A stretch of DNA of 7,847 nt, taken from assembly GCA_003532715.1 (NCBI GenBank), contig DOEZ01000030.1:1-7847 (forward strand), read 5' to 3'. The position numbers were made by a program, and so were the translations under genes. Positions 1-5,344 of this stretch are shown in pieces. The DNA comes from Planctomycetaceae bacterium. GTDB taxonomy: Bacteria > Planctomycetota > Planctomycetia > Pirellulales > Thermoguttaceae. The notes below the pieces were generated by a model. It did no database searches. It was given only the letters and a program-made list of their open reading frames with translations, and was not told where the DNA came from. How positions within the stretch are numbered: position 1 is the stretch's first letter; every line of letters starts with the position of its first letter.

Positions 1-78
1 GCGGACGTCGATCTTGGACTGGTATTGCTCAATCTCGCGGCGAATTACCGAGGCGATTTCGTCGGTTTTGAATTTCAT
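1..78 (-). CDS. atpA: ATP synthase F1 subunit alpha, N-terminal fragment (cut by window edge)
   Basis: Only the first 26 codons are in the window, and the gene continues beyond position 1. The reading starts MKFKTDEIASVIRREIEQY, which matches the usual amino end of the alpha subunit, where the helix binds the delta subunit at the top of F1. Alpha forms the non-catalytic nucleotide-binding subunits of the cytoplasmic alpha3beta3 hexamer; none of that region is visible. The ATG at 76-78 has an AGGA ribosome binding site 6 nt upstream. Both the start and this site lie inside the end of atpH, which overlaps by 50 nt, so translation of the two is probably coupled. The position after atpH fits the classical operon order. 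The identity rests on a short peptide plus strong context. Confidence 0.9.
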   Translation of the reverse strand, partial: MKFKTDEIASVIRREIEQYQSKIDVR

Positions 79-682
79 GAACGTTCCTGTCGATCATTTT
101 CTGACAAACGATTTGGAGTTGAGTCGCGATCGATCCGTCGTAGATAGTGTCGCCAACGCGAACGACGGCTCCGCCGATAATGTCGGGATCGACTCGACGG
201 CTCATCAGCGGCTCGCCACCGAGAAGGTCGCGTAGTTGGTCGGCGAGTCGATTCGCGGTCGCGTCGTCAATCGGCACGGCGGTGGCGAGTTCGACCGCTA
301 CTCGACCTCTCATTCTATCGTGGAGAGCGCGGGCCTGAGCATGGACTGCGCGGAGGCAGTCCATGCGATCGTGGCAAGCAATCACCTTGAGGAAGTCGAG
401 AAAAACGGTCGGCACGCGAGAGTCGAAGACCCGATCGAGCAGGGCGAGCTTCTCGCGTCGCGAAATCAGGGCCGATTGAAGAATTCGCTCGAAGTCGGGA
501 AACGAATCGAGCACGTCCCGCACCACGGCATCGAAGACCTCCATGATTGCGTCGGCCGAGGCGGCGTCGGCCAGCGACAAAATCGCCTCGGCGTAGACGG
601 CGCCGATGGCTTGGCGATCGACGTCGGGATCCATCTCGGCGGCTCGCCGTGCATCGCGATCGGAGTTGTCTTCGAGCATCAT
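29..682 (-). CDS. atpH: ATP synthase F1 subunit delta
   Basis: The 217-residue product is the delta (OSCP-like) subunit, which joins the peripheral stalk (b) to the top of the alpha3beta3 head. The amino domain is helical (about residues 23-125). The family's C-terminal signature is at 164-185, with VDPDIIGGAVVRVGD followed by DGS. The protein is longer than the roughly 180 residues usual for the family. The extra length is an acidic, Arg-rich head of about 20 residues and a basic tail of about 15 residues that exists only because the frame runs on into atpA. Two adjacent ATG codons (680-682, 677-679) could start it, and M17 is a further option. The atpF stop is 4 nt upstream, and the GGAAGGCGAAG at the atpF end can serve as ribosome binding site. 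It is part of the atp operon. Confidence 0.93.
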   Translation of the reverse strand: MMLEDNSDRDARRAAEMDPDVDRQAIGAVYAEAILSLADAASADAIMEVFDAVVRDVLDSFPDFERILQSALISRREKLALLDRVFDSRVPTVFLDFLKVIACHDRMDCLRAVHAQARALHDRMRGRVAVELATAVPIDDATANRLADQLRDLLGGEPLMSRRVDPDIIGGAVVRVGDTIYDGSIATQLQIVCQKMIDRNVHEIQNRRNRLGNSPRD

Positions 683-686
683 CGTC

Positions 687-1430
687 TCACTTCGCCTTCC
701 GGCCGCCGTTGGGTTGGACGAAATCGTGGACGGCCTGTTGGACCAGGTCGAGGTGGTCGTTGGGCTTCAATTCGGTCTTGACGATCTTGCCGGCCAATTC
801 GACGGCCAACGCCGCGCCTCGCTGGGCCAAATCGCCCAGCGCCTCGTCCCGGGCTTGGTCGATATCGGCGAGCGCCTTGTCTTGCTCGGTCTTCGCCTCG
901 CGACGCGCCGCCTCGACGATCTCGTGGCCCGCCTTGTCGGCGTCGCGGCGAGCCTGCTGGAGCATTTGGCGAACCTCGTTGGTCGCGGAGTCGAGCTTCC
1001 GTTGGTATTCGACCAGAAGTTGCTTCGCGTCGCGATTCGCCTGCTCGGCCTGGCTGATCTCGCTGGCGATTCCCTTTTCGCGTTTGTCGAGGCCGTCGGC
1101 AATCGGTTTCCAGGCATATTTCCGAAGCACCAAGAATAGCACCACGAAGACCATGCCGGTCCAGAGCGCGAGATCACTCTGCCACTCCAAAGGATTCAGG
1201 TTGGGCGTGCCATGGGGGGCGTCCGACGGCGAGGCATGACCGGCGGCCGAGCTTACACCCAAGTCGGCATCGACGCCGCGACGGACAAGTTGGTCGGCGG
1301 CCTCGCCTTCGGCGGCAATTCGTGCTTCGGCCCCAGCTTCTTCTCCGTTGGAAGCGACGGCGATGCCGGGCGACCGCGGCGCGACCGCCGACGCAACGAC
1401 CAGAACGGCGATGATTGGAAGGCACTTCAT
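687..1430 (-). CDS. atpF: ATP synthase Fo subunit b with signal-peptide-like leader
   Basis: The 247-residue product is subunit b, the membrane-anchored peripheral stalk that holds F1 against subunit a. The transmembrane helix is at about residues 86-103, followed by the typical RKYAWKPI junction and a long charged coiled coil (about 115-220) rich in Ala, Glu, Arg, Lys and Gln. The end (LAGKIVKTEL, about 212-221) resembles the delta-binding tail of the family. It is about 90 residues longer than E. coli b. The extra part is an amino-terminal segment with a Lys and a hydrophobic core (residues 2-16), a plausible signal peptidase site AVA-S at 24-27, and an acidic, Gly/Ala-rich linker up to residue 80. 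The start ATG (1428-1430) has AAGGAAA upstream. It lies 52 nt downstream of atpE and 4 nt before atpH, in the same transcript. Confidence 0.95.
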   Translation of the reverse strand: MKCLPIIAVLVVASAVAPRSPGIAVASNGEEAGAEARIAAEGEAADQLVRRGVDADLGVSSAAGHASPSDAPHGTPNLNPLEWQSDLALWTGMVFVVLFLVLRKYAWKPIADGLDKREKGIASEISQAEQANRDAKQLLVEYQRKLDSATNEVRQMLQQARRDADKAGHEIVEAARREAKTEQDKALADIDQARDEALGDLAQRGAALAVELAGKIVKTELKPNDHLDLVQQAVHDFVQPNGGRKAK

Positions 1431-1482
1431 TTCGTTGGTTTCCTTGGCCGGCGAAGAACCGGGATGCCGGCTTCGCGATCGA

Positions 1483-1875
1483 CTACATGATGAACGAAAG
1501 CAGGCAGACGATCAGCGCGAAGAACGTGGCGCCTTCGATCAACGCGGCCGAGACGATCATGGCCGTATTGATGTTGCCGGCCACTTCCGGCTGACGCGCC
1601 ATGCTTTCGACCGCCGCGGAGCCGATCCTCGAAATGCCGTAGCCGGCGCCGATCATGATTCCGGCACAGCCGAGCGTCGCGCCCAGATAGGCCAACGACT
1701 TGTTGGCGGCCTGAGGCTGGGCTGTGGGACTGGCGTCGGTGTCGGTGGCGGTGTCGGTGGCGACCGCGTTGTTGGAACCCTCAACTTTGGAAGTTTCTTC
1801 GGTCTGTGCCGTCGCGGGCACGGCCACGAGACACAGAGCCACAAACAGCATGGAAACTCTTACAAACTTAATCAC
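1483..1875 (-). CDS. atpE: ATP synthase Fo subunit c (proteolipid) with presequence
   Basis: The 130-residue product is the ring-forming c subunit that carries protons through Fo. The mature hairpin is at about residues 60-130: helix 1 with a Gly-rich stretch (GAGYG, 76-80), the polar loop ARQPE (93-97), and helix 2 with the ion-binding glutamate E114. I81 stands where sodium-type rings have Gln, and E114 is followed by Gly-Ala rather than Ser/Thr, so the site looks proton-specific. The family is normally 70-90 residues long. Here there is an extra signal-peptide-like leader (hydrophobic core about 8-20, cleavage candidate ATA-Q at 21-24) and a Thr/Asp/Ala-rich linker to about residue 58. The start is GTG (1873-1875), fixed by a strong AAGGAG (1885-1890) 9 nt upstream. 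It is the third gene of the atp operon. Confidence 0.95.
   Translation of the reverse strand: MIKFVRVSMLFVALCLVAVPATAQTEETSKVEGSNNAVATDTATDTDASPTAQPQAANKSLAYLGATLGCAGIMIGAGYGISRIGSAAVESMARQPEVAGNINTAMIVSAALIEGATFFALIVCLLSFIM
1738..1761. repeat. 12-bp tandem duplication inside the atpE linker
   Basis: GGTGTCGGTGGC (plus-strand reading) occurs twice head to tail, exactly, at 1738-1749 and 1750-1761, with a degenerate partial copy just before it. In the atpE frame it produces the Ala-Thr-Asp-Thr repetition of the presequence linker. Being a multiple of three, a change in copy number would alter linker length without breaking the frame. Confidence 0.8.
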
Positions 1876-1890
1876 TTGGGTCTTCTCCTT
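1876..1890 (-). promoter_or_regulatory. Strong Shine-Dalgarno site of atpE deciding a GTG start
   Basis: On the minus strand AAGGAG (1885-1890) sits 9 nt before the GTG at 1873-1875. It is the best ribosome binding site in the operon. That suits the c subunit, which is needed in many copies per complex, and it supports GTG as the real start. Confidence 0.75.
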
Positions 1891-1926
1891 AATGGTAAAC
1901 GCGTCGTGTAAGCGGCAAACCGCGTC

Positions 1927-1942
1927 CGTCGCCGAGGCGACG
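1927..1942 (-). other. Perfect 16-nt hairpin in the atpB-atpE gap
   Basis: The 132-nt gap between atpB and atpE contains CGTCGC and GCGACG separated by four bases, a 6-bp GC-rich stem with a tetraloop in the transcript. It is about 50 nt upstream of the atpE start and has no following U-run, so it is not a typical terminator. It could act as an RNA-processing or stability element that raises atpE expression over atpB, but this is inference. Confidence 0.45.
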
Positions 1943-2007
1943 ATCTGTATAATCGGCTTGTCTTCGGGTTACTCCTAGTCGCATGGATTCGGCGCGGCGT
2001 CGGGTGG

Positions 2008-2874
2008 TTAGTGCTTGTGGATCGCCATGCCGATGAACAAAGCGGAAAGAAACGTGAAAATGTACGCCTGCAGGAAGGCGACGAACAGTTCGAGCAGATT
2101 CAAGGCGACGGCTCCGAAAATGCTGGCGGGCATGACGCCGTACCAGACCATCAGGCCGGCCGACTGGACGATGAAACCGACCATCACGGCCATCACGAGA
2201 TGGCCGGCGAACATGTTGGCCAGAAGACGCACGGCCAAGACGAAGTGTTTGACGACAAGGCCGAACAGTTCGATGGCCAGGATCATCGGCTTGAGAAACA
2301 CGGCCAGCACCAGCGGCAGTTCCATGTCGGGCACCTGGTTGAAGAGGTAGCCGATCGCGCCGAACCGTCCGATGCCCGCCCCGATGCAGACGACGAAGGC
2401 GATGAGGGCCAGCGCGCCGGTGCAGCCCAAGGCCCCGGTCGGCGAGCCCATCCAGGGCAGGAGGCTGACCAGATTGCAGAACAGAATGAAGAAAAAAATG
2501 GTCCAAATATACGGCATGAAACGGTCCGCATCGCGTTTGCCCATGGCGGGTCGTGCGATCTTGTCGCGGGTGAAGATCAACAGGGCCTCGAAAAAGTTCC
2601 AGAATCGGCCCTTGGGCGGCCCACCCTGGACGATGCGCCGCGCCAGAATCAAGAATACCGCCAGCATGAGCACGGCAACGAACAGTTCGGTGACCATGAA
2701 CTTGGTGATTTGCCAGTCGTGTAGCCATATCGGTGGGTGTTCCATGCCCAGCCAATCGCGCGCGATAGCGTAGGGCTGCGGGATGGGGACGATCAGGCCG
2801 TGCTCGGTGCCGTTGGGAAAGTGAAAGTACGTGCAGTCTTTCACATGTAGCACAACGTCGGATGAATTCGCCAT
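2008..2874 (-). CDS. atpB: ATP synthase Fo subunit a
   Basis: The 288-residue polytopic membrane protein is subunit a, which forms the two proton half-channels beside the c ring. The fifth-helix signature VRLLANMFAGH contains the essential arginine R216 (E. coli R210), with N220 and G224 in their usual places. The last helix (about 266-284) contains Q269 in FLQAYIF, the counterpart of E. coli Q252. Several hydrophobic stretches are clear (about 59-78, 120-140, 152-168, 187-209, 222-240, 252-284). Length is close to the family norm. The start ATG (2872-2874) has a GAGG 10 nt upstream. It lies 72 nt after the atpZ/I-like gene and 132 nt before atpE, in the usual operon order. No leader peptide is apparent, unlike its b and c neighbours. 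Confidence 0.96.
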   Translation of the reverse strand: MANSSDVVLHVKDCTYFHFPNGTEHGLIVPIPQPYAIARDWLGMEHPPIWLHDWQITKFMVTELFVAVLMLAVFLILARRIVQGGPPKGRFWNFFEALLIFTRDKIARPAMGKRDADRFMPYIWTIFFFILFCNLVSLLPWMGSPTGALGCTGALALIAFVVCIGAGIGRFGAIGYLFNQVPDMELPLVLAVFLKPMILAIELFGLVVKHFVLAVRLLANMFAGHLVMAVMVGFIVQSAGLMVWYGVMPASIFGAVALNLLELFVAFLQAYIFTFLSALFIGMAIHKH

Positions 2875-2946
2875 CGGCGAGCTACCTCGATTTCACCAAA
2901 CACCGAAGAAGCATCATCCGCGAAATCAGCTTTCGTTCGTTGAATA

Positions 2947-3237
2947 TCATTCCACGTCCTTATCAGGTGTTTTCGTCGTGGCAGTCCGAGTCGCATGCCG
3001 GTTGGCGGCCTTCGGCGTCTGGGTGTTCAACTGGCGGGCGAATTGCAGCAGGTGCCACATGCCGAGCACGATGCCCGATACGGCGCCTAGCAGCAGAAAC
3101 ACGAAGCCGGTGTTCAACCGTCGGTCGATCCAATGACCCAGCAGCGTCGGCAAGGCCATCTCCATTGCAATGGTTGTGACGTGCGACGCCCGAGCGGCTG
3201 CCACCGCCAGTGCCGAACGATCATCGGGATGGTTCAT
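2947..3237 (-). CDS. AtpZ/AtpI-like ATP synthase accessory membrane protein
   Basis: This small protein is 96 residues from the ATG at 3235-3237, or 110 residues from a GTG at 3277-3279. It has two hydrophobic helices: the first around VTTIAMEMALPTLLGHWIDRRL and the second around GFVFLLLGAVSGIVLGMWHLL. The short G-x-W-x-D-x-x junction between them is typical of the AtpZ/ATPase_gene1 family. The C-terminal tail is polar and Thr/Arg-rich. Members sit at the head of atp operons; the related AtpI is implicated in c-ring assembly and AtpZ in Mg/Ca transport, so a role in Fo assembly is likely but not shown here. Neither possible start has a clear ribosome binding site. I chose ATG because the longer form adds residues outside the family pattern. 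It is the first gene after the proposed atp promoter. Confidence 0.8.
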   Translation of the reverse strand: MNHPDDRSALAVAAARASHVTTIAMEMALPTLLGHWIDRRLNTGFVFLLLGAVSGIVLGMWHLLQFARQLNTQTPKAANRHATRTATTKTPDKDVE

Positions 3238-3306
3238 CAGCAAGGGGCCGCTTACGAAAATCGGGCCGGTTTCGCGCACGGCCCTGGGGAGGAAAGACTG
3301 GGATCA

Positions 3307-3360
3307 GGCCGACGGTCCAACTAACGTCCCAACAAAGCCCGTTAGTTTAAGTCGTCGGCC
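3307..3360. promoter_or_regulatory. Two-part dyad symmetry over the atp promoter (operator-like)
   Basis: An outer 8-bp arm GGCCGACG (3307-3314) matches CGTCGGCC (3353-3360), and an inner 8-bp arm AACTAACG (3319-3326) matches CGTTAGTT (3340-3347). The arms are separated by a 4/5-nt internal mismatch and a 13-nt centre. The right arms cover the -10 box and part of the spacer of the proposed atp promoter, while the left arms would lie just downstream of the transcription start. It could be a repressor or activator site, or a member of a dispersed palindromic repeat family. There is no T-run to suggest a terminator. Confidence 0.55.
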
Positions 3361-3372
3361 CCATCTAGTCAA
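3344..3372 (-). promoter_or_regulatory. Candidate sigma70-type promoter of the atp operon
   Basis: On the minus strand TTGACT (3372 to 3367, 5 of 6 to consensus) is followed after exactly 17 nt by TAAACT (3349 to 3344, 4 of 6 with the key TA and final T). Transcription would start near 3337, giving a leader of about 100 nt to the ATG of the atpZ/I-like gene. The location, orientation and spacing all fit a promoter for the operon. Confidence 0.6.
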
Positions 3373-3468
3373 CTGGCGGGGAGAGACAGTCTGACAGTGG
3401 CGATGGGGCGAAGTCGCCGCATTGATTCTCGGATTAAGTCGCACCAGTCCGGCGAGGATTTCGGGTGT

Positions 3469-3509
3469 CCACGTTCGGTGTCGCTCGGCGCTCCCACGCG
3501 AAAACGTGG
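3469..3509. other. Inverted repeat in the divergent intergenic region
   Basis: CCACGTT (3469-3475) and AACGTGG (3503-3509) form a 7-bp inverted repeat around a 27-nt centre. It lies upstream of both divergent promoters. The wide spacing suggests a two-site protein-binding element or chance rather than a tight hairpin. The rest of about 3380-3687 shows no convincing gene; the only other palindrome of note is TGACGTCA at 3594-3601. Confidence 0.3.
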
Positions 3510-3689
3510 TGGCTCGACGATGGCCGATGGCGGGAGAATCCGCAAATCCCCCGCTTTCGGGTTAGGTTGTTTTCTATTGCCCCAAAACGCGGTTGACGTC
3601 AGGAGTCAGCCATGCCACAAGTGTATGTTTTACAAAGGTTTACAGTTGAGAGAGCTGATCGGTGGAGCGTGTCGCTGGGGAGTAAATCA

Positions 3690-3718
3690 TTGCATTTCAG
3701 GAGCAATGCGGTTATAAT
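3690..3718 (+). promoter_or_regulatory. Near-consensus sigma70 promoter with an overlapping dyad
   Basis: TTGCAT (3690-3695) and TATAAT (3713-3718) are separated by exactly 17 nt, the best promoter in the window. Transcription would start near 3725. A 6-bp inverted repeat, CATTGC (3688-3693) and GCAATG (3703-3708), straddles the -35 box and the spacer, where a bound regulator would block polymerase. It drives the structured RNA region and possibly the DUF4912 gene beyond it. Confidence 0.75.
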
Positions 3719-3724
3719 CCGAGT

Positions 3725-3958
3725 ATTGGTGCTGTCCGGCGTAGCCTGGCCCCCCGGGCCGGGAGCCTGCCTTGCCGGATGGCGACCGACAGACGCCGGG
3801 GAGTGGATGCTTGGGACCATGTGAAACGCGCGAAGTGCCGTGCATTCAGATGGGCGGTGGTTATCCGTTCCGGTTGATCTGGTTCCCTCCGAAAGACAAC
3901 CGCCTTGTGCTCGGCGCAAGGCGGGCATGCCGATACCGTCACGGACGACATAGCCAAT
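3725..3958 (+). ncRNA. Candidate structured RNA or long 5' leader, unidentified
   Basis: Starting at the expected transcription start, about 234 nt can fold end to end. The ends pair ATTGG (3725-3729) with CCAAT (3954-3958), then TGTC (3733-3736) with GACA (3947-3950). Inside, C3775-G3788 pairs with C3871-G3882 as a 12-bp helix with a 2-nt bulge. TGGATGC (3804-3810) pairs with GCATTCA (3842-3848). A 10-bp hairpin with a 3-nt loop occupies 3901-3923. Competing helices exist: GTCCGGC (3734-3740) with GCCGGAT (3774-3780), and 3853-3861 with 3896-3904. The rod shape with side hairpins is reminiscent of 6S RNA, but I recognise no 6S, SRP, RNase P or tmRNA signature. There is no T-run at the end, so it may be a leader read through into the next gene. 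The frames across it look like chance. Confidence 0.4.
3901..3923 (+). other. Stable 10-bp hairpin with 3-nt loop
   Basis: CGCCTTGTGC pairs with GCGCAAGGCG over ten pairs, one of them G-U, closing a TCG loop. It lies about 90 nt upstream of the DUF4912 start. No T-run follows, so it is not a standard intrinsic terminator. Its left edge (3901-3904) is shared with a competing helix (3853-3861 with 3896-3904), so the two are mutually exclusive. Confidence 0.6.
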
Positions 3959-3990
3959 GTCAACCAGCGCGCCGCCGTGGGAACAGGGCG

Positions 3991-4016
3991 GTGAGGAGGT
4001 AATCATCTTGGTGATG
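3991..4016 (+). promoter_or_regulatory. Ribosome binding site with three stacked starts (TTG, GTG, ATG)
   Basis: GAGGAGGT at 3993-4000 is a strong Shine-Dalgarno sequence followed by consecutive in-frame TTG (4008), GTG (4011) and ATG (4014). It argues against the more distal in-frame ATG at 3957, which has no such site and falls inside the closing stem of the candidate RNA. Confidence 0.7.
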
Positions 4017-5159
4017 AACGCAGCAAACCTGAGAGCTCGGACCGTAAAGGAATTAGCGGCCATGGCCAAACGCGAGGGCGTTTTGGGGTGGCACGCGATG
4101 CGCAAGGAGCAGTTGATCCGAGCAATCTTGAAGTCCGCAAAACCGTCGGCAACGAGACACGGGGGACATCCTTCCAACGGACGCGAACGCGCGGAATCCG
4201 AGAATGGCGAGCAGAAGCGAGGGGCAAACGGACGTTTTCAGCCGAAGAAAGCAGTCTACTCGCCTCGTACGGCAAGCGAGTTGCGGAAGATTCGCGCTAA
4301 GCTGGCTCATGCCAAGGACTTGGCTCACAAGGCCATCGACCAGAACCGCCATTGCGAGGCGGATCGACTCGTGGTCATGGTTCGTGACGCTTATTGGCTA
4401 CAGGCCTATTGGGAGTTGACCGCGCGGAGCATTGACCGAGCCGAAGCGGCCCTGGGCCGGCTGTGGCACGATGCGAAACCGATTCTGCGGCTTTCCGAAA
4501 TCGCCAGAGGCGGCGAATCGCGATCCGTGCGAACGACATTACGCGATATCGAGATTCATGGAGCGGTCGATAACTGGTACATCGACGTTCCGGATCCCCC
4601 GAGACGATTCCAAGTCGAGATTGGCTATTTGGCCCCCAACGGCCGGTTTCTTGCCCTGGCGAAAAGCAACATTGTTTCGACTTCGCCGCACAAGGGACAA
4701 AACGGCGCGGGAATGGACGGTCACTGGGCCGGAGTTGCGGCGAACCCCGAACATATCTACGCGCTGAGCGGCGGTTACAGTTCCGAGGCGCCCGCGTCGG
4801 AGCTGAGGGAGGTGTTCGAGCAGAAACTTCGCCGGCCGATGAACGGCCCGTTGATTCCCCGCTATCGGGTTCCCTCGTCCGATTCCATGGAGGAGATGGA
4901 CGGATTTCCGTTGGAGGTCGATGCCGAGGTGGTTCTGTTCGGCGCGACTCACCCCGGGGCGCATTTGACGGTGAAGGGGCAGCCGATTCCCGTGCGAGAC
5001 GACGGCACCTTTACCGTTCGCTTGACGATGCCCAATCGGCGACAAGTGCTTCCCTTGGTGGCCGACAGCGTGGACGGTTCGGAACAACGGATGGTTGTGG
5101 TCGCCATCGAGCGAAACACGAAGACTCTCGGGCCGGTTGCCCGCGACATCGACGAGTGA
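4014..5159 (+). CDS. Rho_N / DUF4912 domain protein, unknown function
   Basis: The product is 381 residues from the ATG at 4014; TTG 4008 has the better spacing to the ribosome binding site and would add two residues. Residues 8-40 (TVKELAAMAKREGVLGWHAM, then KEQLIRAIL) form a Rho_N/SAP-like helical domain, a small nucleic-acid-binding fold. A basic, low-complexity linker follows (about 41-80), then a helical charged stretch (84-118). A DUF4912 domain spans about 120-225, with VRDAYWLQAYWELT and the strand pattern DNWYIDVPDPPRRFQVEIGY. Residues about 298-368 look like an Ig-like beta domain. No signal peptide or membrane helix is seen, so it is probably cytoplasmic. The function of DUF4912 proteins is not known to me; nucleic-acid binding is inferred from Rho_N only. 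It lies downstream of the strong promoter and structured RNA region. Confidence 0.85.
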   Translation: MNAANLRARTVKELAAMAKREGVLGWHAMRKEQLIRAILKSAKPSATRHGGHPSNGRERAESENGEQKRGANGRFQPKKAVYSPRTASELRKIRAKLAHAKDLAHKAIDQNRHCEADRLVVMVRDAYWLQAYWELTARSIDRAEAALGRLWHDAKPILRLSEIARGGESRSVRTTLRDIEIHGAVDNWYIDVPDPPRRFQVEIGYLAPNGRFLALAKSNIVSTSPHKGQNGAGMDGHWAGVAANPEHIYALSGGYSSEAPASELREVFEQKLRRPMNGPLIPRYRVPSSDSMEEMDGFPLEVDAEVVLFGATHPGAHLTVKGQPIPVRDDGTFTVRLTMPNRRQVLPLVADSVDGSEQRMVVVAIERNTKTLGPVARDIDE

Positions 5160-5255
5160 AATCGGGAGCGTCGGCGCGGTCCGTCCGGGGACAAGGGCGT
5201 CGAGAAGATTTCCATTTTTGGCCCTTCCCCCGTTTCGCTTCATGCCCGAAGGGGG

Positions 5256-5310
5256 TAGACTGGTGCTCTGCCGGCCGTGATTCGCTGAACGCCGGGTCGG
5301 CCTTGACCCG
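5256..5310 (+). promoter_or_regulatory. Possible promoter box and hairpin before the UVR gene
   Basis: The 185-nt gap after the DUF4912 gene contains TAGACT (5256-5261), a possible -10 box without a good -35. It also has a perfect 6-bp inverted repeat, CGGGTC (5293-5298) with GACCCG (5305-5310), around a 6-nt loop. Either may give the UVR gene its own expression, but the evidence is weak. I see no intrinsic terminator. Confidence 0.25.
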
Positions 5311-5344
5311 ACGAGTCGCGCCGGCGTTGCGCGGAATTTCGACC

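Noticed and set aside
1948..1953. TATAAT on the plus strand between atpB and atpE as a promoter
   Set aside because: No -35 box at a suitable distance, antisense to the operon with no plus-strand gene downstream. The minus-strand reading is no better.
3593..3598. TTGACG as a -35 box
   Set aside because: No -10-like hexamer lies 16-18 nt downstream; the promoter at 3690-3718 is far better.
3901..3923. Intrinsic terminator
   Set aside because: The stem is strong but no run of T follows it on the plus strand and no run of A precedes it for the minus strand.
3734..3930. Signal recognition particle RNA, RNase P RNA or tmRNA
   Set aside because: The SRP motif GGAAGGAAGCA, the RNase P motif GAGGAAAGTCC and a tmRNA-like 5' end with tag frame are all absent.
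3957..4013. In-frame upstream ATG at 3957 as the start of the DUF4912 gene
   Set aside because: It has no ribosome binding site and encodes a non-family peptide. The strong site GAGGAGGT at 3993-4000 points to 4008-4014.
3599..4177. A 192-codon minus-strand frame across the divergent intergenic region
   Set aside because: It has no recognisable domain, its composition is like a chance frame, it runs antisense to the strong promoter and into the Rho_N coding region.
5156..5344. GTG start at 5156 overlapping the DUF4912 stop for the UVR gene
   Set aside because: The 63 added residues are unpatterned and Arg-rich, whereas the conserved family sequence begins just after the ATG at 5345.
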